From: Parabacteroides sp. An277
GTDB taxonomy: Bacteria > Bacteroidota > Bacteroidia > Bacteroidales > Tannerellaceae
DNA length: 64,000 bases
Reading direction: 5' to 3'
Assembly (NCBI RefSeq): GCF_002159645.1
Contig: NZ_NFJB01000003.1
Span: 62,001 to 126,000 of the forward strand
This document shows, one piece after another, positions 26,386-35,244 of the stretch (position 1 is the stretch's first letter; every line of letters starts with the position of its first letter). The notes beneath the pieces were generated by a model that saw only the letters and a list, made by a program, of their open reading frames with translations, did not search any database and had not been told where the DNA came from. A program made the translations under genes and the position numbers.

Positions 26386-28842
26386 TTATTCTTCCGCCGG
26401 ACGGTTTACATCCAATTGGATGCGTGCGCGTTCCAAGCCGTCAGATTCTGCTACCAGTTCGATAGGCTTTCCGGAGCCATCGCTGGAAACAATAACCTGC
26501 GCATAACCGTTGAAAGCGTGGCGATAGACTGGTTCGCCTGTCGGGAATACGTCCGGTTCTTGGCTGGAAGGGTGTCCATTCCCTACGCCCAGGATGCGGC
26601 CATGGCGAATGGAGAAATTCACGCGGTTATGAGCCGTGGGGACTACGCGCCCCTTTTTGTCCAGCACCTTTACCGTAATGACAGATACGTCGTTACCATC
26701 TCCACAGAGCGCAGGACCTGTCTCGCTGACCAATGCTAACGAGGTCGGTTCGCCGGTAGTTTCAACGCGGACTTTGTAATGCTTTCCTGCTTTCCAGCCA
26801 CGCGCTTCGACCTTTCCGGGTACGTACTTCACGCGCCAGGCAGGGATGTCGTATTTACCCACCGTTTTTTTACCCAAGCTGCGGCCGTTTACCAACAGCT
26901 CTACTTCGTCCATATTGGTATACAGATGGACATCGACGGAATCCGTACCGATACCGTTCCAATGAGGAAGCACATGAAGTACAGGCTCATTCGTCCACCA
27001 GGCCTTATAATACCAATATGCATCTTTGGGGAAGCCGCAATAGTCGTAGATACCGAAATTGGAGACCGTGCCCGGCCAGAAGTTCAGGAGCGCTTCGCCT
27101 CCGTAATCGAAGCCAGTCCAGACAAAAGCGCCGGCGATATAGGGACGCGCGTCTACGTAGCGCATCCATCGTTGAGCCGTGGAACCCCAACCCGGATGGT
27201 CGCGGTCGTAGGCTTGATGGAAATCTTTTTCCGGAATAGTTTGATAAATGCCGCGTGTTGTGACGGTGCTCGCCTCTTCCGTTAGCAGGCAAGGCAGTTT
27301 CGGAAAATGTTGGTGTACTTCGTCCAGGTTCCCAATCGAGAAATAATTGGAACCTTGCACATCAACCGCTTTGGTAAAACCTTCACCCCAGCTTCCGTTC
27401 ATGGCAGCGGTGCAGAGGCGGTCAGGGTCGTATTGACGCAATACTTGCTTCATGCGTTCCACAATCATGCGACCTCTCTCAGTTCCTTGCAACGCCGGCT
27501 CTTCGTTTCCGAGACACCAAAGAATTACGGAAGGATGGTTGCGGTCACGGCGGACGATAGTCTTCAGCTGGGCAAGCCCTTCGTCACTGGAACTGAGGAC
27601 ACGAAGTTCGTCTAATACCAACATGCCCAAGGTATCGCACGCATTCAGCACGGATTCCGTCGGCGGATTGTGAGAAGCGCGATAAGCATTTGCCCCGAAT
27701 TCCTTCAGCTTAGCTACGCGCCAAGCGTTCAAGCGGTCTGGAACCGCGATGCCTACACCCGCATGGTCTTGATGACAACAAACACCTTGGATTTGGACAT
27801 GCTCTCCGTTTAAGAAGAAACCTTTGTCGGGGTCGAAATGAATGGTACGGATACCGAAGTCTGTGCTATACGTATCCACGAGCTTACCATCAACCAGCAA
27901 ATCGGTTTGCATCTTGTACATGTGTGGATGCGATAAAGACCAAAGGCGCGGTTGCTTGATTTGCATCTGTGTGATGGACTCTTCTGTTTGCAAAGCATCT
28001 ACATGCAGGGTTGTTTCCGACGAAGCGACCTCCTTTTGGGTCGGGTCCAGGATACGGTTTCGGACCACTATTTCTTTCAAGGCATTGTGTTCGTTGGTTA
28101 CTTCGACAGATGCGTTGATAGATGCTGTTTGAAAATCTTGGCTTACCTCAGTAGTGATGCATGTACCCCATTGGGTTACATGTACCGGGTCAGTCTGTAT
28201 GAACCAGACATTTCGATAAATACCTGCACCTTCGTAAGACCAAAGTTCGGAATGCGTGGCATCTACGCGGACAGAAATCACGTTATCAGCTCCGGGTTCG
28301 TAGTTTAAGCATTCTGTCACGTCGAATACCAACGGGACGTATCCGCTTTCACCTTTTCCTAAATAAATGCCGTTCATCCAGACTTGTGCGTCACGGAAAA
28401 TACCTTCGAATTCTAATGTATAACGGCATCCTTTCTTCAGTTCCGGATAGAAAGTTTTCCGATACCAGCCGACGCTATTTTCTGGAGAACGCCCTCCCAG
28501 TTTGCGATAGCCCTTTATTTTAAATTGTGCGGGGTCGTAACCCAGCGCCATTCCCCAATCGTGCGGCAAGGATATAGAATCCCATGCGCTATCATCAAAC
28601 TTTTGCGTATGTGGAATCTGTATATCGGATTCTTGATCGGCTTCCAACATGGTAGATTCTTGCAAGAACGCAATTTTAGAGAAAGACAAAGCTCTCCCGT
28701 AATTAAAATCTTTCGCAGGGTCAGCAGCATGCCCTTTTGCAAACCGCCAATCCTGGTTCAGTCTTATTTTCTCGCGGAGCGATTGTGCCGTAAGGAATCC
28801 TGACGACACCAACGCTAATAACATACAAATAATAAATCTCAT
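26386..28842 (-). CDS. GH2 beta-galactosidase-like enzyme
   Basis: An 818-aa exported enzyme (signal about residues 1-19). It shows the GH2 order: jelly-roll sugar-binding domain (about 25-220), Ig-like domain, TIM barrel (about 335-600) and C-terminal beta domains. The acid/base is Glu447 in WCLGNEEP and the probable nucleophile Glu522 in LLTEEAST; DRNHPSVILW and HNPPTESVLNACDTLG are usual GH2 landmarks. It probably removes beta-galactosyl or related residues from a plant glycan. Last CAZyme of the long minus-strand locus; 31 bp after the GH43-type gene. Confidence 0.9.
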   Translation of the reverse strand: MRFIICMLLALVSSGFLTAQSLREKIRLNQDWRFAKGHAADPAKDFNYGRALSFSKIAFLQESTMLEADQESDIQIPHTQKFDDSAWDSISLPHDWGMALGYDPAQFKIKGYRKLGGRSPENSVGWYRKTFYPELKKGCRYTLEFEGIFRDAQVWMNGIYLGKGESGYVPLVFDVTECLNYEPGADNVISVRVDATHSELWSYEGAGIYRNVWFIQTDPVHVTQWGTCITTEVSQDFQTASINASVEVTNEHNALKEIVVRNRILDPTQKEVASSETTLHVDALQTEESITQMQIKQPRLWSLSHPHMYKMQTDLLVDGKLVDTYSTDFGIRTIHFDPDKGFFLNGEHVQIQGVCCHQDHAGVGIAVPDRLNAWRVAKLKEFGANAYRASHNPPTESVLNACDTLGMLVLDELRVLSSSDEGLAQLKTIVRRDRNHPSVILWCLGNEEPALQGTERGRMIVERMKQVLRQYDPDRLCTAAMNGSWGEGFTKAVDVQGSNYFSIGNLDEVHQHFPKLPCLLTEEASTVTTRGIYQTIPEKDFHQAYDRDHPGWGSTAQRWMRYVDARPYIAGAFVWTGFDYGGEALLNFWPGTVSNFGIYDYCGFPKDAYWYYKAWWTNEPVLHVLPHWNGIGTDSVDVHLYTNMDEVELLVNGRSLGKKTVGKYDIPAWRVKYVPGKVEARGWKAGKHYKVRVETTGEPTSLALVSETGPALCGDGNDVSVITVKVLDKKGRVVPTAHNRVNFSIRHGRILGVGNGHPSSQEPDVFPTGEPVYRHAFNGYAQVIVSSDGSGKPIELVAESDGLERARIQLDVNRPAEE

Positions 28843-28873
28843 CTTTTCGTTTTTTATAGGTTATACTTTATTT

Positions 28874-30625
28874 CTATTCCCGTTTTAATTTGTGGATTAC
28901 ATTTCCTTTTGTTACGCCTTGTTCGTTGTACGTATCTATCGAGAAATAGTAGGAGACATCGGCATTCAATCCGGTAAGTTCTATTTGTGTACTATCTGTT
29001 ATCTGGTAGGTATGGTACAACTTATCAGGGGCTATACCCGCATGGACGACATAACCTTTGGCTCCTTCGACGGGTTGCCAACTCAAGGTAGCCCGACAGG
29101 CATCTTTGGCATTTGGTTCCACGTTGAACTCTGTAAGTGATGCTGGTTTTTTGCCGGAACCTAAACCGAAAACACGTAATTCGCGTAAAGATACATTCCC
29201 CGATATGGTATAAGCTTTGTTTTCCCATTTAATATAACGGGCTTTAAAGGGTGATTCAAACTCAATATAATCGTGTGGCGTATCAGTGCGCTTTTGGCTT
29301 TTGTCTGCAATGACATACCATTTTTCCCCGTCGTGTGAGGCGTACAAGCAATAACTTTGATATAATCCAGACTGACGGCCTAGCCACGTAGCTCCGTATT
29401 CGTCGTAGTTCACTTGTATAGCAGCGATATTGGCTTCGTTTTCTAAGTCTATGACGACCCATTCTTCTTTGTTGCTATCAGCAACCCATGCCGTGCGCAT
29501 ATTTTCGTCGACTAATTGGGTTGCTGGATAATCAGCGAGCGATGAAGAAGTACTGACAGGTTTGTCTTCTGACAAAAGCATCCACTTGGGACGTTTCCTG
29601 CTCCCTTTTCCAGGAAGGAACAATGGATAATCGCCCCATTCGGTGTCAGTATGTAGATAACCGTCTGTGTCAAATCCTGCAGGATAGAGTGATACGCGCC
29701 GTTCGAACATATGTCGAACTGAAATGGAGTTGGTTGCGGCTTTCCAATAAGTGTCTCCTACAAGGAAAAGGCAACCATGTCCAGCTCCTCCTAAGAAACC
29801 AGTTGGCTTGTAGGATACGGGACTATTCGGTAGATATTTAAAAGGACCTAACGGATTATCTGATACGTAGGCTCCGTCGGCATACGTGTCCCATTCTGTT
29901 CCGGGTGCCGCATATTCCAGATAATATTTTCCGTCATGTGCAGTTAGCCAAGCGCCTTCCAAATAAGGACGGCGTGGAAGTTCGTTTCGAGCTCCAGGAC
30001 GTTCCCAACCGTGAGTTTCTGTATATGTGTTAATACATGCTACTGTTTTGCCTTCAGCCTCTAATGTCTTCAAATTAAAACGTTGTCCGTAGATTGGATC
30101 GGTGGGCGAACTACCATAATACAGATAGAGTGAATCGCCTTCTACATAAAAGGCAGGATCCCAATTCGCACTTATACTCTTTACGGCTTCCCATTGCCCC
30201 GTTTCGGGATGCGCAGAACGATAGAGCATCGCTTTACCTCGGGTGGAACCAATATAATAGATATAATCATCGTGAACAAAAAGTCCCGGCGCATAGTCCT
30301 CGATTGGGAGAACAGAATCTGGAATGAATACATATTCCCATGTGTTGAAATCATCTGTATGCCAATAACCGGACGACTTGGATGCAAAGAGCCAATAATG
30401 TCCTTTGAAAGGAATCACTACAGGATCGGCTGCTTCGCGTATACCCGCTCCTTCCGCTATTTTCATAAAACGGTAATCCAAATTCAATGGGTTGCAGAAG
30501 GTCTGTGGTTCCGAGGCTACGCGTGCCTCGATTGGTCCGGTTTGCCGACAAGACGTTATGCCCAAAAGGAATGCAATCCCAACTCCGTATATATTTGTTC
30601 TCCTGTTTTTCTCTTTAATCTTCAT
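28874..30625 (-). CDS. GH43-type glycosidase with F5/8 C and fibronectin III domains, lipoprotein
   Basis: A 583-aa lipoprotein (lipobox LLGITSC, about residue 26). The N-terminal five-bladed propeller (about 45-340) has blade motifs AADPVVIPFKGHYWLFASKS, YAPGLFVHDDYIYYIGSTRG, NWDPAFYVEGDSLYLYYGSS and LEGAWLTAHDGKYYLEYAAP. A discoidin-like carbohydrate-binding domain follows (about 365-485, with DENMRTAWVADSNKEEWVVI) and then a fibronectin III domain (to the end). Arabinosidase, xylosidase or galactosidase activity is possible; the family is probably GH43 but the subfamily is not determined. Confidence 0.8.
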   Translation of the reverse strand: MKIKEKNRRTNIYGVGIAFLLGITSCRQTGPIEARVASEPQTFCNPLNLDYRFMKIAEGAGIREAADPVVIPFKGHYWLFASKSSGYWHTDDFNTWEYVFIPDSVLPIEDYAPGLFVHDDYIYYIGSTRGKAMLYRSAHPETGQWEAVKSISANWDPAFYVEGDSLYLYYGSSPTDPIYGQRFNLKTLEAEGKTVACINTYTETHGWERPGARNELPRRPYLEGAWLTAHDGKYYLEYAAPGTEWDTYADGAYVSDNPLGPFKYLPNSPVSYKPTGFLGGAGHGCLFLVGDTYWKAATNSISVRHMFERRVSLYPAGFDTDGYLHTDTEWGDYPLFLPGKGSRKRPKWMLLSEDKPVSTSSSLADYPATQLVDENMRTAWVADSNKEEWVVIDLENEANIAAIQVNYDEYGATWLGRQSGLYQSYCLYASHDGEKWYVIADKSQKRTDTPHDYIEFESPFKARYIKWENKAYTISGNVSLRELRVFGLGSGKKPASLTEFNVEPNAKDACRATLSWQPVEGAKGYVVHAGIAPDKLYHTYQITDSTQIELTGLNADVSYYFSIDTYNEQGVTKGNVIHKLKRE

Positions 30626-30672
30626 CTTGCATCATGTTTAATTCATGCTATTTGAAGTATGGTTTTCTTAGC

Positions 30673-32886
30673 TTAATAAGAGATGCGATAATCATCACCC
30701 GAAATCGTGAGCGGATAGAAAACACCCTCCGCTTGATAGGGTTGGCCGCCTCCTATGAAAACATCCGCTTTACCGGCACGTTCGACTAAATTCCCGTCGG
30801 TGTCGACTAATGCCAATTCTTCCGGTGAGAGGGTGAAAGTGACTTCACGACTTTCTCCCTTCTTTAATGATATGCGACGGAATCCCTTCAAAGCTCGAAG
30901 CGGGCGAGGGGAAGCGGAGTCTCCCGTATGTGAGATATACAATTGCACAACCTCTTCTCCATCTCGTTCACCTGTATTCGTAACACGTGTGGTAAATTGG
31001 ATGGAATGACTTGTTTGTACGATAGAGTCTGTTGTAACGGGTGTGTATTGGAATGTGGTATAACTCAATCCATAGCCAAAAGGATAACGCACTTGCCCAC
31101 GGAAATAGCGATAGGTGCGGTTCTGCATGGCGTAATCTTCGAATGGAGGCAAGTCTGCATCATTCATGTAGGTTGTCAAAGGCATACGTCCTGCAGGATT
31201 GTAATCGCCGAAAAGGATATCTGTGATAGCATCACCTGCAGCTTGTCCGCCATACCAAGCTTGGAGAATTGCGTCGACATGCTGGCTTTCCCATTCAAAA
31301 TTCATAACCGAACCAGACATGTTCACAAGAATGAGTGGACGACCTGTCTTTTCCAATTCTTTCAACAAATCCAGTTGAACGGCCGGAAGTTGCATGGAAG
31401 AACGGTCTCCACTGGCAAAACCTGCATATCCATCAGCTCCAGCGTCTCCTGCTTCACCTTCATAGTTGGCATTAATACCGGAAACAAAGATAATCACATC
31501 AGCTTTTTTTGCCTGTTTGGCCACTTCTCGGAGCGAAGGGGCATCAGGTAGAAGGCGCAAATAATCTACTCCCTTCATGTAGTCGATTTCTATGTCATTA
31601 CCCAAACGTTTCTGTAAACTTTCTAGCGGAGTAATGATTTCACTTGGGGTTCCGAAATAGTTGGCGAGAAGTGTTTGCTCATCATTCGCGTTCGGACCAA
31701 TGACTGCAATCCGCTTTAGTTTTTCCTTCTTTAGAGGGAGAATTTTCCGTTCGTTCTTCAGGAGTACCATCGATTTACGCGCCATCTCGTATGCTTGCTG
31801 TTTGTGAGCATCGCACTCAATGACTTCCTGTCCGATTTGTCCGTATGGATTTGCCTCAACAGGGTCGAAGAGCCCAATTTTAAATAAGATAGTAAGTAAA
31901 CGCTTCAAGGAGACATCTATGTCACGTTCTGAGATAAGTCCTTGTTGCACGCCTTGCTCCAATAGTTGGTAAAGGTTTCCGCACTCCAAATCTGTACCTT
32001 TCAAGACAGCGTCACTTACAGCTTCTATGTCATTGGCATGTGTTTTATGGTTGTGAGCAAAATCGTTGATTGCCCAGCAATCCGACGTTACATATCCATC
32101 GAACTTCCATTGATTGCGGAGAATATCATGCAGCAGTTCATTGTTCCCACAGCAAGGTTGGTTCTCGAATCGGTTATAGGCGCACATCACGCCATGTACC
32201 TTGGCTTTCACTACCAATTCGCGAAAGGCAGGTAAATAGGTATCCCATAAATCATATGCACTGACCGATACATTGAAAGAGTGGCGACTTCCCTCCGGTC
32301 CACTATGTACTGCATAATGTTTGGCGCAAGCAACAGCCTTCAGGTGATTAGGATCTGTACCTTCTAGACCTCGTACCATGGCTGCCCCCATTTTAGCCGT
32401 AAGATAGGGATCTTCACCATAGGTTTCCTGTCCACGTCCCCAGCGCGGGTCACGAAAGATATTCACATTGGGTGTCCAATAGGTTAATCCTCGATAGGGA
32501 CCACCGGTTTTGCCAGCGCGCAAATCTTCGTTGAACAATGCGCGTCCTTCCGATGATATCATCTCGGCTGATTGGGCTAAAGCATCGGCATCGAACGTGG
32601 CCGCTAATGCAATCGCTTGTGGAAAAACCGTTACCTTTTCTTTCGTGCGAGCGACGCCGTGAAGTGCTTCGTTCCACCAGTTGTAAGCTGGTACACCCAG
32701 ACGTTCAATAGCCGGAGACTGATGTTTCATCATTTGTACTTTTTCGGATAATGTAAGCCGAGAGACCAGGTCTTCTACTCGTTCCTCTATAGGAAGGTTT
32801 ATATCACGAAATGGATACGTTTCCTGTGCAGGTGCATTTTGCCATGAAACCCATAACGAGAGGGCTAAAAAGATGTATTTATTCAT
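30673..32886 (-). CDS. GH3 beta-glucosidase/xylosidase
   Basis: A 737-aa exported enzyme (signal MNKYIFLALSLWVSWQNAPA). The GH3 TIM barrel shows YTLWxxExLHG-like YNWWNEALHGVA (68-79), the KHYAVHSG motif (His190) and the nucleophile Asp269 in GYVTSDCWAINDF. The alpha/beta sandwich domain and the C-terminal fibronectin-like domain (about 600-737) complete the family's usual layout. The wording WNEALHGVA and KHYAVHSGPE is most like the beta-xylosidase/glucosidase branch. It starts 18 bp after the (alpha/alpha)6 gene. Confidence 0.92.
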   Translation of the reverse strand: MNKYIFLALSLWVSWQNAPAQETYPFRDINLPIEERVEDLVSRLTLSEKVQMMKHQSPAIERLGVPAYNWWNEALHGVARTKEKVTVFPQAIALAATFDADALAQSAEMISSEGRALFNEDLRAGKTGGPYRGLTYWTPNVNIFRDPRWGRGQETYGEDPYLTAKMGAAMVRGLEGTDPNHLKAVACAKHYAVHSGPEGSRHSFNVSVSAYDLWDTYLPAFRELVVKAKVHGVMCAYNRFENQPCCGNNELLHDILRNQWKFDGYVTSDCWAINDFAHNHKTHANDIEAVSDAVLKGTDLECGNLYQLLEQGVQQGLISERDIDVSLKRLLTILFKIGLFDPVEANPYGQIGQEVIECDAHKQQAYEMARKSMVLLKNERKILPLKKEKLKRIAVIGPNANDEQTLLANYFGTPSEIITPLESLQKRLGNDIEIDYMKGVDYLRLLPDAPSLREVAKQAKKADVIIFVSGINANYEGEAGDAGADGYAGFASGDRSSMQLPAVQLDLLKELEKTGRPLILVNMSGSVMNFEWESQHVDAILQAWYGGQAAGDAITDILFGDYNPAGRMPLTTYMNDADLPPFEDYAMQNRTYRYFRGQVRYPFGYGLSYTTFQYTPVTTDSIVQTSHSIQFTTRVTNTGERDGEEVVQLYISHTGDSASPRPLRALKGFRRISLKKGESREVTFTLSPEELALVDTDGNLVERAGKADVFIGGGQPYQAEGVFYPLTISGDDYRISY

Positions 32887-32904
32887 GCTTTCTAATTTTA
32901 TTGG

Positions 32905-35142
32905 TTATTCTTTTTCTTTGTTTACTTTATACTGGATACGCTTGCCAGCTTTGATGGATACTTTTTGATGCCACGTAAGGAAGGCATTATCGCCTAATGG
33001 TTTTACTGATTCCGCCTGATTCTCGCTTAAGATTGTCACTTGTGCATCGTAGCGCGTCGGATTGGTAATTTCCAGCCAGATAGCCTTGTCAGTTTCCCGG
33101 ATGATGTGGGCCTTTACATGGTCGAATACATATAATCGGGAGGAATCGGTGCGGAGGTAAATCCCCGGAATCTCCAGTGCCATCAAAGCACCGTTTGTTT
33201 CATTCCAGCCGGTTTTTCCCCCATCGCCGCGAGAACCCCGACTATCGGCATCGCAATAGGTTAACCGTTCCGTTATCTTTCCATTGGGTTGTACACCTTC
33301 CGCATGAGCATGAATCACATCCCGCAGCAACTCAGCATAAAGCGTGTCACCCGTCGCCCGGTAAAGTTTGAACAAAGCATCGCCAGACTGTGTGCAGAAT
33401 CCCGGTGCCCCATGCTTGTTTTGCGTACTTGCCCAAACAGCTCCCGTCAAGTTAGCACCTAACTTGGCTAACGGCGTCTCCTCAGGCAAACGATAGAAAA
33501 AGGAGACCGTCCATGTCGCACACAAATTTGCCAAATCTTGCGCCTGCTCCAGATAGGGTTGTTCGCCCGTCACCTCATACAACGTCATCAACGAAGTGGT
33601 CAACGCAATCGCCGTTTCCGAATCCGAATTCTGCAAAATATCGCCGCAAGCACCGGATGTAAAACCGACAAGAGCAAAATCCTTATAATAAAAATCCGCT
33701 GCTTCACGTGCTACCCGCAGATAGTCCGGTTGGTCGAAATAACGAGAAGCCAACGCCAACCCAGCGACAGCCATTGCCCCGCCGGTCGTATTGTAGGCGG
33801 CAATCTTTCCAGACTCAACATCGATGTAGTTGCCCCAAGTCCCGTTTTCCTGCCACGTCTTGACAAACGCATCGGCCAATCGCCGCACATCCGATACCCA
33901 TTCGTCCCGAATTTGACCGCCATCGCCCATCGTTTCCATCAACATGAATTGCTTCACCATCCAATAGAGAATATCCGCATTCTTCCGGGTCAACCCAATG
34001 CCGTTGTAAAGGGCTGCCGCATCCCGCAAACGTACTTGTCCATCCGCCCCCAAGACATCATAATAATAACCGCTTTTCCCTTTCGCACGCGGCAGCGAAA
34101 AATCGAACGTGTTATACACCCTCCGGGCATGTTCCTCGTCGCCCAAAGTCAGCATCGGATAGGTATTGATCAATCCACCGATCCAGCCATACGACATCCA
34201 ATCGGCATTCTCCGGGCAATAATACTCCCACTGCTTACCGACATAATAACGCTCGTCGATATTCCGAACCATACGATCGAACACCTCGCTCATCGGCATC
34301 AAGTTTCTGGGTTCAATCCGTTGCGTGTGCGATTTACGTTCCTTCATAAAACGAGCCAATAGCTCCGGAACCTCCGCGCAAGGAAAAGCAATCGCCGTCA
34401 CCCGAATCACAATCTGTTCGCCTTCCCGAACCGAAATTCCCCGGTCCGGACTCTTGCTGAAACCGATAAACTCCGGTTTCTTCTCTCTCACGCCAGGAGC
34501 ACTAACAACCAACGAAGCGACACTTCGGTCAGGCGTCTCTTCCACAATCAAGGCATGATCCAATACCTGCCCATTCCGTTCAATGCCTTGATCAGTCAAC
34601 AAAATCAACCCTTGCTTTCCGGCACGTTCCAACACGGTGATAGCAGGAGTGGCAGTATTATTCACCAACACCTCCAAACGGGACTGCGCACCGAACTCCG
34701 GCGAAAGCTGCGGAATCGGGTTCGATGTCAATGCCAAATCTTTCCGATAATAGTCCGTTTTGTCCAACCCGGTCGCATATTCACGGTTCACGATACGCTG
34801 ACGGTTACCATTATAGACCGAAGCCGGAATCATCACATAATTATCGCTTGTCCAGCCATACCGGTCGAACGCGACTGCCACACCGGCATTCTTCAGATCC
34901 CGGCGGGCCGTAAAGGTAAACGTATATGTCTTTCGTTCACCGCTTCCTTCCGTCCCTGTCGAGACAGTCCAGTCCGTATCGTCTCCCACTTCACGGCACT
35001 GTGCCAACCGCGCCTCCTCATACACACATTCCAACAAGCGGAGCGGTTTATCCGCCTGCTTCGTTTCGGGCAACCAATTTTGGGCATTCAACCAATTCGA
35101 CAACAAGGCTGCCCCACTTATCATTACATATTTAAACTTCAT
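32905..35142 (-). CDS. Exported (alpha/alpha)6-barrel protein, putative glycosidase
   Basis: A 745-aa exported protein (signal about residues 1-20). Residues about 25-260 are beta-rich; about 280-650 are helical hairpins with conserved Asp/Trp patterns (ENADWMSYGWIGGLINTYP, TWGNYIDVESGKIAAYNTTGG, SFTSGACGDILQNSDSETAI-like region) typical of six-hairpin glycosidases and lyases; a small beta domain ends it. I do not recognise the family. It lies between GH3 and GH31 genes in the locus, so a role in glycan breakdown is likely. Confidence 0.6.
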   Translation of the reverse strand: MKFKYVMISGAALLSNWLNAQNWLPETKQADKPLRLLECVYEEARLAQCREVGDDTDWTVSTGTEGSGERKTYTFTFTARRDLKNAGVAVAFDRYGWTSDNYVMIPASVYNGNRQRIVNREYATGLDKTDYYRKDLALTSNPIPQLSPEFGAQSRLEVLVNNTATPAITVLERAGKQGLILLTDQGIERNGQVLDHALIVEETPDRSVASLVVSAPGVREKKPEFIGFSKSPDRGISVREGEQIVIRVTAIAFPCAEVPELLARFMKERKSHTQRIEPRNLMPMSEVFDRMVRNIDERYYVGKQWEYYCPENADWMSYGWIGGLINTYPMLTLGDEEHARRVYNTFDFSLPRAKGKSGYYYDVLGADGQVRLRDAAALYNGIGLTRKNADILYWMVKQFMLMETMGDGGQIRDEWVSDVRRLADAFVKTWQENGTWGNYIDVESGKIAAYNTTGGAMAVAGLALASRYFDQPDYLRVAREAADFYYKDFALVGFTSGACGDILQNSDSETAIALTTSLMTLYEVTGEQPYLEQAQDLANLCATWTVSFFYRLPEETPLAKLGANLTGAVWASTQNKHGAPGFCTQSGDALFKLYRATGDTLYAELLRDVIHAHAEGVQPNGKITERLTYCDADSRGSRGDGGKTGWNETNGALMALEIPGIYLRTDSSRLYVFDHVKAHIIRETDKAIWLEITNPTRYDAQVTILSENQAESVKPLGDNAFLTWHQKVSIKAGKRIQYKVNKEKE

Positions 35143-35244
35143 GTCCTTCTATATTTTGTTATTCTTAATTTATACATTCAAATCTACTCCATTTTTCCAA
35201 TAGAATCGTTGGTAAAGGTAAAATTGTTTTCATTCCCCGTTCAA

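Noticed and set aside
25730-26465. Overlapping open frames across the REP element and array D
   Set aside because: They translate the 41-bp repeats and the palindromic element in several frames on both strands; no protein-like composition.
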